A stretch of 64,000 bases of DNA, from the NCBI GenBank assembly GCA_012026835.1, contig VEPN01000001.1, forward strand, positions 1 to 64,000, read 5' to 3'. A program made the translations under genes and the position numbers. Position 1 is the stretch's first letter; each line of letters begins with the position of its first letter. The notes below the pieces were generated by a model. That model was given only the letters and a program-made list of their open reading frames with translations. It made no database searches and was not told the origin of the DNA. This DNA is from Candidatus Methanoperedens sp. Its GTDB lineage: Archaea; Halobacteriota; Methanosarcinia; Methanosarcinales; Methanoperedenaceae. This document shows positions 43,799 through 58,550 of this stretch, one piece after another.

Positions 43799-45043
43799 AT
43801 AGCCCCCTCTCCGAACTTACATCTCAGCAAGCTCTCTGACACCTATATTAAACAATTTGGCAGTTCTTATAAGCTCAGAAGTTAAATGGAAGGCTCTAAT
43901 AACCTTCTTTAATATACTTTCTTTTGTGAACTGGTGTACCTTGTTCAGCCGCACATAATTTTTTGCCACATTGAAAAAAAGTTCAATATTTGATCTGATT
44001 TCTCTAAAACCTGTCCATATTTCTGCTATTTGAATAAATTCCCTAACAATTTTCTTCCAGATATCTAATAAATATGGCTTTCCACTCCAAATATCGAGAG
44101 GTGGAGTTAAGATTGCCAATATTCTTTTTAGATCAGTATTTTTTCTGGCAAATATCATGGGAACCAGTAAAAACCTGCTTATCAAAATATGGTAATTCTG
44201 AATTGAAGTAAAACCTCTGTCACAAATGACGAAGTCCCCCATTCTCAGTTTTCTCGAATTACGGAGATTTTCAATGAATTTTCCCAGGAGTTTTGAATCA
44301 TTCGGGGAACCTTCGTAGATCTCAAATCCCAATACATCGAAAGTTATGGCGTCCATCGCCAGGATAAGCTTGTATCCCACATAATAGCTGTCGGATGATG
44401 AATATGACCACGTATATTTTTTGCCTTTAACGATATCGAATCTTTTTCTCCAGGTATTGATATCAACTGGAATTGCAGTAGTATCGATTATTACTTATTT
44501 TCTACCTTTTCTACGGGTATTTGATACCACTTTGAAGACATTTCTGAAAAAAGCGTTTATGCACCTACTATCTAATTTTGAGATATATTTGTAGAGATAT
44601 TCGATTTCAGGTACATTTTTTAACTCCATGAAGCTTTTAAGTTTCTTATTGGTCTGTATTTCAGAAATAACTTATGAATAATCAAGTTCAAAGGTATCAC
44701 TGAGATGAGTATTTTTATGCAATCTAAGAATATTTTTACATCTGGAATTTTCAATCTGCTTGCAATTTTTTTAGCATGTGCTGAACTGATTGATTTAAGC
44801 ATTTCTTGAACAATTAACCACTTTGGATTGGATAAATCCGGTATTAAAGGTATTTCCATTATCTATTCACCAAAAATACCTTTAATATCTAATTATTTAT
44901 TAATATTGCGGTTTTAATCGGCGATATAACTTAAATAATCTTTATTTCTTTTTCTTTTTAATTTAAAGTGTATGAAATTACTTAAAATAAGTATCAGAGC
45001 ATTTTAGCTGAATAGAAATGACATGGGTTGGAGAGGGGGCTAT
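43799..45043. mobile_element. Decayed insertion sequence with intact inverted repeats
   Basis: The ends ATAGCCCCCTCTCC (43799-43812) and GGAGAGGGGGCTAT (45030-45043) are perfect 14-bp inverted repeats enclosing a broken transposase gene. Element length is about 1.24 kb. A short ATAA-type duplication may flank it but the exact border is ambiguous. Its right end is about 107 bp before the metYXW regulon promoter. Confidence 0.8.
43817..44859 (-). pseudogene. DDE transposase, degenerate
   Basis: An IS4/IS5-like DDE transposase broken by at least one frameshift and one stop. The N-terminal piece starts at 44859 (MEIPLIPDLSNPKWLIVQEM). The middle runs in another frame with an in-frame TAA just before VIIDTTAIPVDINTW, which carries the first catalytic Asp. 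The longest piece, 43817-44380, has YKLILAMDAITFDVLGFEI and the second Asp in GDFVICDRGF. No active enzyme can be made from this copy. Confidence 0.8.
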
Positions 45044-45149
45044 AAAGAGTTTAAGCTTTGCATAAAGCTGGATTGGATTGTTCTTATTTGGTACTTATTT
45101 TTACCAGATGTTATGCGGATAACTATAATATAGATTTTCCTAACATCAT

Positions 45150-45215
45150 TTGCCGCAATCATTCCCCTTGTGTAATACTCTTAACAACTATCGCCTGTTT
45201 CTGTGCATATTTAAC
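45150..45215 (+). promoter_or_regulatory. Bipartite regulon promoter, copy 6 (metYXW operon)
   Basis: On the plus strand TTGCCGCAATC starts at 45150 and TCGCCTGTTTCT at 45191, exactly 41 bp apart, with ATATTTAA at the TATA position. The first box extends to TTGCCGCAATCATTCC, matching copy 1 in 15 of 16 positions, and CAACTA before the second box matches copy 4. The second box matches consensus at 8 of 12 positions, so this copy rests mainly on spacing and the flanking matches. metY starts 74 bp downstream. From 45044 to 45264 there is no gene. Confidence 0.65.
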
Positions 45216-45264
45216 CCTGCGTGCCAATCAATCTCCACCAGAACCACATTAAAGGAGAATTTAA

Positions 45265-46563
<1,299 letters not shown>

Positions 46564-46578
46564 CTTTTGCCTGTCCAC

Positions 46579-47769
46579 ATGAGCAAGACAATTGCAATAG
46601 AGAGCCCGGAAAACAAAAAACAGAGCGAAGGCATAGGGATCATAGAGACCGGATATTATACTTTTTCGAATCCTCCTGACGAGTTGATACTTGAATCCGG
46701 TAAGCCATTTGGTCCCGTGACCCTTGCATACGAGACATACGGGAAACTCAATAACCAGAAAACCAATGCGATCCTTGTTCTCCACGCCCTGTCGGGAGAT
46801 GCCCATGCTGCGGGATATCACCAGGGAGATATAAAACCAGGCTGGTGGGATGAGATGATAGGACCCGGGAAAGCATTTGATACAGATACTTATTTTGTGA
46901 TATGCTCCAATGTAATCGGCGGGTGCAGGGGCTCGACGGGTCCATCCTCAATTAATCCCGATACGAACAAACCATATGGGCTGGGTTTCCCCACGATCAC
47001 AATCAAAGATATGGTCAATGCCCAGAGGCGCCTGATAGACCATCTCGGCATCCCAAAACTTCTGTGTGTTGTCGGTGGCTCGATGGGAGGTATGCAGGCG
47101 CTACAATGGGCGGCATCTTATCCCGACAGAGTGCGTTCTGTTATTCCCATTGCCACGACCCTGAAGCATTCTCCGCAGCAGATCGCTTTCAATGAGGTGG
47201 GGCGGCAGGCAATCATGGCTGATCCCGACTGGAACGGGGGCAATTATTATGCTAAAGTTCCTCCTGTAAAGGGCCTTGCAGTGGCACGGATGATCGGTCA
47301 TATCACTTATATGAGTGATATTTCCATGAACAATAAATTCGGGAGGCGCTTTAATAATGGAAAAAAACATCCCAGGTTCGGCGCTGAGTTTGAGGTGGAA
47401 GGATATCTTCATTATCACGGGGATAATTTTGTTAAGAGGTTCGATGCTAATTCGTATCTTTATATAACCAGGGCACTTGATTATTTTGATCTCTCAAACG
47501 GCAGGACGCTCTTTGAAGTTTTTAAAGGGATCAAAGCACAATTTCTCATAATTGCGTTTAAATCCGACTGGTTATATCCTGCTTATCAATCAAAAGATAT
47601 CCTGAAAATATGTAAATTAGCAGGCATTGAGGCTACATATTGCGAAATAAATTCTACATACGGGCATGATGCGTTCCTCCTGGAGATTGAGGAAGAGACT
47701 TATCTTATCAGGCATTTTTTGAAAAGAGTATATAACGGGTATGTAATGGTCGAGGCACACGGGATATGA
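46579..47769 (+). CDS. metX: Homoserine O-acetyltransferase
   Basis: About 396 residues from the ATG at 46579, 15 bp after metY. An alpha/beta hydrolase fold with [11 protein letters not shown]-type start ([18 protein letters not shown]), the nucleophile Ser in [15 protein letters not shown] and the catalytic His in YGHDAFLLE. It makes O-acetylhomoserine for MetY. Its end overlaps metW by 4 bp. Confidence 0.95.
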   Translation: MSKTIAIESPENKKQSEGIGIIETGYYTFSNPPDELILESGKPFGPVTLAYETYGKLNNQKTNAILVLHALSGDAHAAGYHQGDIKPGWWDEMIGPGKAFDTDTYFVICSNVIGGCRGSTGPSSINPDTNKPYGLGFPTITIKDMVNAQRRLIDHLGIPKLLCVVGGSMGGMQALQWAASYPDRVRSVIPIATTLKHSPQQIAFNEVGRQAIMADPDWNGGNYYAKVPPVKGLAVARMIGHITYMSDISMNNKFGRRFNNGKKHPRFGAEFEVEGYLHYHGDNFVKRFDANSYLYITRALDYFDLSNGRTLFEVFKGIKAQFLIIAFKSDWLYPAYQSKDILKICKLAGIEATYCEINSTYGHDAFLLEIEEETYLIRHFLKRVYNGYVMVEAHGI

Positions 47770-48350
47770 TTCCACTAATAGAATACAGAATTATTCTTAA
47801 CTGGATATTAGACAAGTCCTCTGTGCTTGATCTTGGATGCCACGAAGGAGAATTACTGTCCCTGATAGTGAAAGAAAAGAATGCCAGAGTGCATGGTATT
47901 GAAATTAATGAACAAGCTATTTATAAATGCGTAGAGCTGGGTTTGAGCGTATCCCATCAGGACATTGATAATGGTCTTTCAGAGTACGGCGATGAATCAT
48001 TTGATTATGTGATACTGAACCAGAGCCTCCAGCAGGTAAAAAAACCGGATGTAGTTTTGAAAGAGTCTTTAAGAGTGGGGAAAAAGGTGATTATTGGATT
48101 TCCAAATTTTGCACATTATAAGGTACGGTGTCAGATATTCTTCAGAGGAAAGACGCCAGTTACCCCTTCATTACCATATGAATGGTATGAAACGCCTAAC
48201 CTGCATTTCCTTAGTATCTCTGATTTCATTGGCTATTGTCAGAGACAAAATATCAGGATAATAAGAACCGCTTTTATTAATAATAATGGAAAAGCCGGTA
48301 TACTCCCTAATCTATTGGCACAAACCGGTCTATTCCTTATTTCTAAATAA
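47766..48350 (+). CDS. metW: Methionine biosynthesis protein MetW
   Basis: 194 residues with a methyltransferase fold: [19 protein letters not shown] (motif I), [16 protein letters not shown], and [18 protein letters not shown]. MetW is commonly paired with MetX and is needed for its activity in some bacteria. It starts inside the metX stop (ATGA). The gyrA gene ends 11 bp away on the other strand. Confidence 0.92.
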   Translation: MIPLIEYRIILNWILDKSSVLDLGCHEGELLSLIVKEKNARVHGIEINEQAIYKCVELGLSVSHQDIDNGLSEYGDESFDYVILNQSLQQVKKPDVVLKESLRVGKKVIIGFPNFAHYKVRCQIFFRGKTPVTPSLPYEWYETPNLHFLSISDFIGYCQRQNIRIIRTAFINNNGKAGILPNLLAQTGLFLISK

Positions 48351-48360
48351 AAAGTAACTT

Positions 48361-50865
48361 CTATTCTCCCTTTTTTCCCTCCATTTCTTCCAGTTTCACC
48401 TGTACCGCCTTCTCCTCTTCCTTCGCAAGCCTCGCCACACCCACGACCCTGTCTCCCCCCTCGACGTTCATTATCTTCACGCCCTGTGTTGCCCTGCCCT
48501 GTACACGGATACCTTTGACTGGCACACGGATGATGATACCTTTTGAGGTCGTCACCATTATCTCGTCATCCTCATGAACGCTCCTTATATCTACCACGTT
48601 CCCGTTCCTGACATTAACATCTATGGTGATAACGCCCTGACCTCCGCGGTTGCTGGTGCGGTACTCCTCGAACCCCGTGCGCTTTCCGAAGCCATTCTCC
48701 GTGACAGTAAGAAGTGTGGCGCCTTCCTCAACTATGGCTGCGCTTACAACTTCATCCTCTCCTACAAGTTTCATGCCCCTGACACCGTAAGCACCCCTGC
48801 CCATATCGCGCACATCATCTTCGTTGAACCTGATAGCCTTCCCATGCTTTGTTCCTACGACTACTTCCTTTGTGCCATCTGTGAGCTTCACGGATACAAG
48901 CTTATCACCTTCATCCAGAGATATTGCGATTATCCCTGATTTCCTTGGATTCGAGTATTCGGTGAGCGCGGTTTTCTTGGCAGTGCCTTTCTTCGTGACC
49001 ATAAGCAGGAAATGCTTCTCGTCGAACTTGCTGATTGGCACATACGCATTAATCTTTTCACCCTGCTCTATCTGGAGCAGGTTGACTATCGCCGTTCCCC
49101 GTGCCTGCCTGCCGGCTGTTGGTATCTCGTACACTTTGAGCCAGTACACCTTGCCCCTGTCGGTAAAGAAAAGTAGATAATCATGCGTGTTGGCGATGAA
49201 AAGGTCGCCCACAAAATCCTCTTCCTTGGTCTCCATGCCTATGACTCCCTTCCCGCCGCGGCGTTGCTGTTTATAAGCATCCACAGGGATGCGTTTGATG
49301 TAGCCGCTGTTCGTTATCGTAATAACATCGTCCTCTTTGGGAATCAGGTCCTCTGTGATAAGTTCCCCCGTGCTTTCGATTATCTCTGTCCGCCTCTTGT
49401 CAGCAAAGCGTGCTTTGATGTCAGCAAGCTCGGTTTTTATTACAGCAAGTATCTTGAGTTCGCTTGCAAGGAGTTCTTTCAGCCATGCAATGGTCTTTAA
49501 GAGTTCATTATATTCGGCGTCTATCTTCTCGCGTTCAAGACCTGTCAGGCGCTGGAGTCTCATATCAAGTATTGCTTTTGCCTGCTCTTCACTTAAGTTA
49601 AACTTCGCGACAAGACCTGCGCGCGCCTCATCCGGCGTTTTTGAGGCCTTTATGAGTTTTATGACTTCATCAATATTGGAAAGTGCAATCCTCAAACCTT
49701 CCAGGATATGGGCGCGCTGTTCAGCTTTCTTGAGTTCGAACTGGCTGCGCCTTATTATAATTTGCTTCCTGTGGGCTATGTAATGAACGATAAGATCTTT
49801 TAACGGAAGGAGCCTGGGCTGGCCGTCAACGAGAGCGAGATTGATAACCCCGAAGGTATCTTCAAGCTGCGTGTGAGAATACAGTTGATTGAGAATAATA
49901 TTGGCCTGCGCCTGCCTGGAAACCTCCATGACTATCCTGATGCCGTCTTTGTCCGATTCATCGCGCAGGTCGGTGATGCCTGCTATCTTTTTATCCCTGA
50001 CAAGTCCGGCGATTGTCTCTATCAATTTTGCCTTGTTCACCTGGTAGGGCAGTTCTGTTATGATTATCTGTTCCTTGTTCTTTATCTCCTCTATCACGGC
50101 ACGGGCGCGCATCTTTATTGAACCGCGGCCTGTGGTATACGCGTCGCGTATCCCCTGCCGTCCGTAAATGAAACCCGCTGTTGGGAAATCAGGGCCTTTG
50201 ACCACTTTGATGAGTTCATCCAGTCCGATATCCGGCCTGTCTATGACCATTGTTATGCCGTCTATCACCTCGCCAAGATTGTGCGGCGGCATGTTGGTCG
50301 CCATGCCCACTGCTATCCCTGTGGAGCCGTTGATAAGGAGATTAGGGAGTTTGCACGGCAGAACTGTCGGCTCTTTTAAGGACTCATCGTAGTTGGGCAC
50401 GAAGTCCACGGTCTCCTTGTCGATGTCAACAAGGATTTCCTCTGCGATCTTTGCGAGCCGTACTTCGGTGTATCTCATCGCTGCAGCGCTGTCTCCATCG
50501 ATACTGCCAAAATTTCCCTGTCCGTCTATCAATGGATAGCGAAGCGAAAAGGTCTGGACCATCCTGACAATCGTATCATAAACCGCTATATCCCCATGCG
50601 GGTGGTACTTACCCAGGACATCTCCCACTATCCTTGCTGATTTCTTGTACGGCTTGTCAGATGTCATCCCCTGCTCGTTCATCGCGTAAAGGATGCGCCT
50701 GTGGACGGGTTTCAGGCCGTCCCTGACATCGGGCAGGGCGCGCCCCACAATAACGCTCATGGCGTAGTCGATATACGAGCGTTTCATCTCGTCTTCTATG
50801 TTGACGGGGCTGATCTTTTCCTGTACGAGTTTCTGCTGGGGGTTTATGGGTTCCTGGTCGGTCAT
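48361..50865 (-). CDS. gyrA: DNA gyrase subunit A
   Basis: 834 residues. It has the breakage-reunion domain with [39 protein letters not shown] containing the catalytic Tyr, and the C-terminal beta-pinwheel with the GyrA box QRRGGKG, so it is a gyrase and not topoisomerase IV. The protein ends in an acidic/basic tail. It is of bacterial type, as in other Methanosarcinales. It is separated from gyrB by three small toxin-antitoxin-like genes on the same strand. Confidence 0.97.
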   Translation of the reverse strand: MTDQEPINPQQKLVQEKISPVNIEDEMKRSYIDYAMSVIVGRALPDVRDGLKPVHRRILYAMNEQGMTSDKPYKKSARIVGDVLGKYHPHGDIAVYDTIVRMVQTFSLRYPLIDGQGNFGSIDGDSAAAMRYTEVRLAKIAEEILVDIDKETVDFVPNYDESLKEPTVLPCKLPNLLINGSTGIAVGMATNMPPHNLGEVIDGITMVIDRPDIGLDELIKVVKGPDFPTAGFIYGRQGIRDAYTTGRGSIKMRARAVIEEIKNKEQIIITELPYQVNKAKLIETIAGLVRDKKIAGITDLRDESDKDGIRIVMEVSRQAQANIILNQLYSHTQLEDTFGVINLALVDGQPRLLPLKDLIVHYIAHRKQIIIRRSQFELKKAEQRAHILEGLRIALSNIDEVIKLIKASKTPDEARAGLVAKFNLSEEQAKAILDMRLQRLTGLEREKIDAEYNELLKTIAWLKELLASELKILAVIKTELADIKARFADKRRTEIIESTGELITEDLIPKEDDVITITNSGYIKRIPVDAYKQQRRGGKGVIGMETKEEDFVGDLFIANTHDYLLFFTDRGKVYWLKVYEIPTAGRQARGTAIVNLLQIEQGEKINAYVPISKFDEKHFLLMVTKKGTAKKTALTEYSNPRKSGIIAISLDEGDKLVSVKLTDGTKEVVVGTKHGKAIRFNEDDVRDMGRGAYGVRGMKLVGEDEVVSAAIVEEGATLLTVTENGFGKRTGFEEYRTSNRGGQGVITIDVNVRNGNVVDIRSVHEDDEIMVTTSKGIIIRVPVKGIRVQGRATQGVKIMNVEGGDRVVGVARLAKEEEKAVQVKLEEMEGKKGE

Positions 50866-50902
50866 GGTATCAGATCAAATTCATTATTAGACTAATTTTT
50901 TA

Positions 50903-51211
50903 TTAATTTTGAAACAAATTCCTTTTTTCTTTTTTCATGGTTTCAAGTTCTGATGGTGAATACACCAATGGTTCAAGTGAAAGGAAAGTATTATTCAGCT
51001 TTATCACATCCGCAATCCTATCAATGAACCTTTTGGAAGTTTCCTTTACCAGCATCAGGTCTATATCGCTGCCTTCATGAGCTTCTCCTCTTGCATAAGA
51101 GCCAAAAAGCACGATTTTCTGGGGAGCATAATTACTGATAATGCTATGAATGATATCGGTGAATGCATCCTGAATTACCTTATCTTTTGATATTTTTGCG
51201 ATGTTTAGCAT
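50903..51211 (-). CDS. MNT-type nucleotidyltransferase
   Basis: A 102-residue protein with the minimal nucleotidyltransferase motif VLFGSYARGEAHEGSDIDLMLV (GSx10DxD). Such proteins act as antitoxins of HEPN RNases, often by modifying them. It lies 5 bp downstream of the HEPN gene and 37 bp upstream of gyrA, within what would otherwise be a gyrB-gyrA operon. Confidence 0.88.
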   Translation of the reverse strand: MLNIAKISKDKVIQDAFTDIIHSIISNYAPQKIVLFGSYARGEAHEGSDIDLMLVKETSKRFIDRIADVIKLNNTFLSLEPLVYSPSELETMKKEKRNLFQN

Positions 51212-51216
51212 GACGG

Positions 51217-51810
51217 TTATCCTGCCTTTTGTGCGTTGCTGTCCATGTTAATTGACGTGATTTGCAGATGAACGCTGGTGAACGCAGAAATTCTCTTCAC
51301 AGAGTCGGATAAGAACGATAGTTCAAAGATAGGAATGAAAAATCCATTATTGTTAGCCAGTTTAATGTGAGATAGAACACGGATTGCACGGATGACACGG
51401 ATGCACACGGATTTCGCATCCCTGAAAATCCGTCCAATCCGTGTCCTTTGCGGTGACTTATTCGATTCTGATGAGAAAACTTCAAATCTGTGTTCATCCG
51501 CGTTTATCTGCGGTTTTTTTAATAAATCTGTAAAATAGTAACCTGATACACGCTCACATAAATCTCGATAATATTCTAATTCCGGATTATATTTTACAGC
51601 ATTATCCAATAAAGCATCAAGTTCGTGAATTTTCCGAAGTTTCCATCCATGCTGTATAAGAAATGCTTTAAGATATTTTTCCAGTGATTGTTGAAGGAAT
51701 AGAGCAGACGCAACCGCATCATCATATTCAAGCATACGATGAATACGATTCCAGTCTTTCCTTGCAACGTCCAACCATTCGGAGAGCAAAGAATCTTGCT
51801 GTTCATTCAT
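51217..51810 (-). CDS. HEPN-domain protein with a repeat-derived C-terminus
   Basis: Residues 1-105 are a HEPN domain (EWLDVARKDWNRIHRMLEYD, ALFLQQSLEKYLKAFLIQHG). After SGYYFTDLL the sequence switches to a translation of a dispersed repeat (51370-51520) and then unrelated sequence, making the protein 197 residues instead of about 130. The C-terminal helix of the HEPN fold seems lost. It overlaps the upstream nucleotidyltransferase gene by 4 bp. The toxin may be inactive. Confidence 0.75.
   Translation of the reverse strand: MNEQQDSLLSEWLDVARKDWNRIHRMLEYDDAVASALFLQQSLEKYLKAFLIQHGWKLRKIHELDALLDNAVKYNPELEYYRDLCERVSGYYFTDLLKKPQINADEHRFEVFSSESNKSPQRTRIGRIFRDAKSVCIRVIRAIRVLSHIKLANNNGFFIPIFELSFLSDSVKRISAFTSVHLQITSINMDSNAQKAG
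51370..51520. repeat. Dispersed ACACGGAT-type repeat inside the HEPN gene
   Basis: A cluster of related short units (ACACGGATTGCACGGATG, CACGGATGCACACGGATTT, CCGTCCAATCCGTGTCC, GTTCATCCGCGTTTATC) with inverted orientation between its two halves. Similar units occur at 3540-3585. It interrupts the HEPN coding sequence without a stop. Confidence 0.65.
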
Positions 51811-52124
51811 AAACTTACTCCGTTTTCCAGTATGTCTATTATGAATTGGTCGCCAATATTCTTTCTCTTTTCAGCTTCTTGCGGGGTAAGTACAATTGGC
51901 GCAACTGGTAAACCATCTCTCAGGTCGCGGATGAGACGCTTTGCGGATGCTATCCTTTCGAAAAATCTTTCTTTTCGAGGGGCGATGACCAGCAGATCTA
52001 CATCACTATCTTCGGTTTCTTCACCTCTGGCATACGAGCCGAAAAGAATGACACTTTCTGCATTGTAAGTCTTCTTTAAACGTTCGCTTATTTTTTTCAG
52101 CCTGCTAAATATTTCCTTTTTCAT
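51807..52124 (-). CDS. MNT-type nucleotidyltransferase
   Basis: A 105-residue protein with SVILFGSYARGEETEDSDVDLLVI, the GSx10DxD nucleotidyltransferase motif. It overlaps the HEPN gene by 4 bp and is the expected antitoxin partner. It starts 24 bp after the gyrB stop, so it is probably cotranscribed with gyrB. A second, divergent MNT gene lies on the other side of the HEPN gene. Confidence 0.88.
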   Translation of the reverse strand: MKKEIFSRLKKISERLKKTYNAESVILFGSYARGEETEDSDVDLLVIAPRKERFFERIASAKRLIRDLRDGLPVAPIVLTPQEAEKRKNIGDQFIIDILENGVSL

Positions 52125-52148
52125 GAGATCTTTTGCACACCTTGTCCC

Positions 52149-55643
<3,495 letters not shown>

Positions 55644-57971
55644 ATGCACAGACCCGAACTGCTGGCTCCGGCAGGCAGCAAAGAAGCCCTCATAGCGGCG
55701 GTTGAGAACGGAGCGGATGCAGTCTATTTCGGTGGAACCCTTTTTAGCGCGCGCCAGTATGCCTCGAACTTTACCCGTCCGGACATGGAATGGGCTATCG
55801 ATTATGCGCATATAAGAGGTATCAGGGCTTATGTAACTGTGAACACCCTGATAAAAGATTCTGAGCTTGAAAAAGCGGGTGACTATTTACAGTTCCTCTG
55901 CAACTTCGGCGCAGACGCAGTTATTGTGCAGGATCTTGGAATTCTGGAACTATTGCGGGAGCAACTTCCTGACCTACCCATCCATGCAAGTACACAGATG
56001 ACCATCCATAACGCGGAAGGAGTAAAATTCCTTCAGGAGATGAGGGTGAAGCGTGTTGTGCCTGCCCGTGAACTCTCACTTGATGAGATAAAGAGGATAA
56101 AATCGCAAACTGCCATAGAGATTGAAACCTTTATCCACGGCGCATTATGTTTTTCATATTCGGGGCAATGTCTCCTCAGCAGCATGATTGGGGGAAGGAG
56201 CGGGAACCGGGGATACTGTGCACAGCCGTGCAGAAAAAAATACAGGATAGATGAAACCTGTGGTTATCTCCTGAGCCCAAAAGATCTCAATATGAGCGAA
56301 CACATCCCGGATTTAGTAGAGGCTGGTATCGATTCCTTCAAAATCGAAGGGAGGATGAAGCGGCCGGAATACGTTGCCGGGGTGGTCAGGATTTACAGGA
56401 AACTTATCGACAGATATCTTGATGCACCTTCAGACTTCATCGTAACAGATGAAGAGAAACATAATCTTGCCCAGCTTTTCAACCGGGGATTTACAACAGG
56501 GTATTTTTTCGGGAACCCTGGAAACGACCTGATGAGCCGGAAATATCCCCACAATATCGGGACCGAGCTTGGAAAAGTCATTGATTATGAACCGCGAAGG
56601 AAATTTGTTTCAATACATCTCACGGCTCCTTTGAGAAAAGGGGACGGCATCGGCATAGGGGGAAAAGATACCGGGATTATAATCAGGAATATCTATGTAA
56701 ACAATAAAAGCGTAGTATCGGCAGGCCCTTATTCCACAGTAAAAGTGCCTCTGGAAGGAGAGGTCGCAAAGGGCGATATGGTTTATAAGACAAGCGACTG
56801 CCAGCTTATGGCTTCCCTGGAATCAAAAAATGGCAGGAAAATCCCGGTAAAGATGTCAATTAAAGCAAGGGCCGGGGAGCCTGTTGAACTCTTTGTAAGC
56901 GACGGTGAAAACGAAGTTACGGTACAGGAAGGGATTGCCTGCAGGGCGGAAAGAAAATCCCTGTCCAGTGGATCGATAGAAGACCAGTTGAAAAAGCTTG
57001 GCAGTACTATTTTTGAATCGCGGGAGATAACATTTGATATTGAGGAAAATATCTTTATTCCTGTTTCGGTACTTAACTCACTTCGAAGGTCGGGGATCGC
57101 CCAACTTGAGAGAACACGCGCGCAGAAATGGAAACGCCCCTGCAGCATGCCAACAATTCCTGCCGGAAAAAGAAAGATGGTCTCCAAAACAGTACTCTCG
57201 GTAAGCACCGGCTCAGTCGATTGCTTTGAGGCAGCCGCAGACAACGGCGCTGATATTGTTTATATAGGAGGGGGGGAAGATTTTCTTAAAAAAGAGGATT
57301 ATATGCAAGCCATCGAATTTGGAAAGAAAAAAGGCGTGAGCGTATTTTTCAATACGCCCAGGATCATCAAGGAAATAAAGGATTTAAATACGGACATGGA
57401 GCCTGACGGTTTCCTTGTCTCAAATCCCGGTATTTTATATTATCTTCGCAGCCTGAAAACTACCAGGCCCGTTGTAATAGATTATCCCTTCAACGTCCTG
57501 AACAGGCTGTCAATGGAATATCTTTTGAAATACGGCCAGAGAATAACGTTATCACCTGAACTTACGCTCAAAGAAATAAGGAACCTGGAAACGCATGGCC
57601 AGACTGAATGCATCGTGCACGGTTTTTTCCCGCTGATGGTTTCAGAGCACGGCCTTGCAGGGTGCCTCTTTCCTGGCAGGAAATCAAAGGATGTATTCAT
57701 GAAGGATGAAAAAGGATTTGTTTTCCCTGTTAAAACAGATTCAAAAAATCGCACTTTTATTATGAACTCACGCGAGCTGTGTATGCTGGATTATGTGCCT
57801 GACATTGTCAGGGCAGGCGTTGACTGCCTCAGGATCGAAGCAAAAACATATGATAAGGAAAAAACTGGGAAAACAACCCGTGCTTACAGGAAAGTTCTGG
57901 ACAGCATGAACAGTAATACCAAATGCGAAGGAGAGCACACCACAGGCCATTATTTCAGGGGAGTTTTATGA
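55644..57971 (+). CDS. Peptidase U32 family protein
   Basis: 775 residues. The N-terminal half has ELLAPAGSKEALIAAVENGADAVYFGG and the U32 signature HGALCFSYSGQCLLSSMIGG with GNRGYCAQPCRKKY, whose cysteines may bind an Fe-S cluster. The C-terminal half contains a second, partly similar barrel (VDCFEAAADNGADIVYIGG, IVHGFFPLMVSEHGLAGC). Members of this family act in tRNA/rRNA hydroxylation and ubiquinone hydroxylation; the role in archaea is not settled. It overlaps the next gene by 4 bp. Confidence 0.9.
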   Translation: MHRPELLAPAGSKEALIAAVENGADAVYFGGTLFSARQYASNFTRPDMEWAIDYAHIRGIRAYVTVNTLIKDSELEKAGDYLQFLCNFGADAVIVQDLGILELLREQLPDLPIHASTQMTIHNAEGVKFLQEMRVKRVVPARELSLDEIKRIKSQTAIEIETFIHGALCFSYSGQCLLSSMIGGRSGNRGYCAQPCRKKYRIDETCGYLLSPKDLNMSEHIPDLVEAGIDSFKIEGRMKRPEYVAGVVRIYRKLIDRYLDAPSDFIVTDEEKHNLAQLFNRGFTTGYFFGNPGNDLMSRKYPHNIGTELGKVIDYEPRRKFVSIHLTAPLRKGDGIGIGGKDTGIIIRNIYVNNKSVVSAGPYSTVKVPLEGEVAKGDMVYKTSDCQLMASLESKNGRKIPVKMSIKARAGEPVELFVSDGENEVTVQEGIACRAERKSLSSGSIEDQLKKLGSTIFESREITFDIEENIFIPVSVLNSLRRSGIAQLERTRAQKWKRPCSMPTIPAGKRKMVSKTVLSVSTGSVDCFEAAADNGADIVYIGGGEDFLKKEDYMQAIEFGKKKGVSVFFNTPRIIKEIKDLNTDMEPDGFLVSNPGILYYLRSLKTTRPVVIDYPFNVLNRLSMEYLLKYGQRITLSPELTLKEIRNLETHGQTECIVHGFFPLMVSEHGLAGCLFPGRKSKDVFMKDEKGFVFPVKTDSKNRTFIMNSRELCMLDYVPDIVRAGVDCLRIEAKTYDKEKTGKTTRAYRKVLDSMNSNTKCEGEHTTGHYFRGVL

Positions 57972-58378
57972 AAATCTTTTTTGCAGGCTCGATACGGGGA
58001 GGAAGGCAACTGATTCCTACGTATCAATATATAGTTGGCTTTCTGAAATCCCATGACCAGGCAGTAATGAGCGAACATGTTACCTCAAAGGACCTTGAAA
58101 AAACAGAGGCAAAGATGCCTGAAAATGATATCTTTGAAAAGGATATTAACTGGATAAAAGAAGCTGATTGTGTCATCGCTGAGATTACAGTACCCTCAAT
58201 AGGCGTTGGTTATGAGATCTGCTATGCTGTTACCCTTGGTAAACCTGTGCTGTGCCTTTATGAGAAAGGAGCAAAAGCATCGGCTATGGTGCTTGGAAAT
58301 AGAGAAGTAACCGCAAATCAATATTCAGACAAGGTGGAGCTTGAACAGGTACTGCTTGATTTCATGGGAGTTTGCTAA
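57968..58378 (+). CDS. Nucleoside 2-deoxyribosyltransferase-like (DNPH1/RCL type) protein
   Basis: About 136 residues from the ATG at 57968 (MKIFFAGSIRGGRQLIPTYQ). It has SEHVTSKDLEKTEAKM, the DCVIAEITVPSIGVGYEICYA segment with the catalytic Glu, and KPVLCLYEKG. DNPH1-like enzymes hydrolyse deoxynucleoside monophosphates. It is coupled to the U32 gene by an ATGA overlap. Confidence 0.85.
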   Translation: MKIFFAGSIRGGRQLIPTYQYIVGFLKSHDQAVMSEHVTSKDLEKTEAKMPENDIFEKDINWIKEADCVIAEITVPSIGVGYEICYAVTLGKPVLCLYEKGAKASAMVLGNREVTANQYSDKVELEQVLLDFMGVC

Positions 58379-58399
58379 AAATTTTTTCCTTAAGTGAAT

Positions 58400-58476
58400 G
58401 GACAGGTTATAGCCTGATGTCGCTCAGTTGATGGTATGTTGGTGGTATCATTCAAAATAATCGCTCTAACCTGCCC
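58400..58476. repeat. Inverted repeat, probable IS end remnant
   Basis: GGACAGGTTATAGC (58400-58413) and GCTCTAACCTGCCC (58463-58476) are imperfect inverted repeats about 50 bp apart, just upstream of a transposase fragment. They resemble IS termini brought together by deletion. Together with the fragment they account for the otherwise gene-free 58379-58749. Confidence 0.5.
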
Positions 58477-58550
58477 ACAATAAGTATTAAGTGCTTCATC
58501 AATTATAAATCTTGCGTTTGGTATGAACCTATCCGATAAATAGAATAAAA

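Noticed and set aside
51370-51520. CRISPR-like array
   Set aside because: The repeated units are short, imperfect, in both orientations and without regular spacers.
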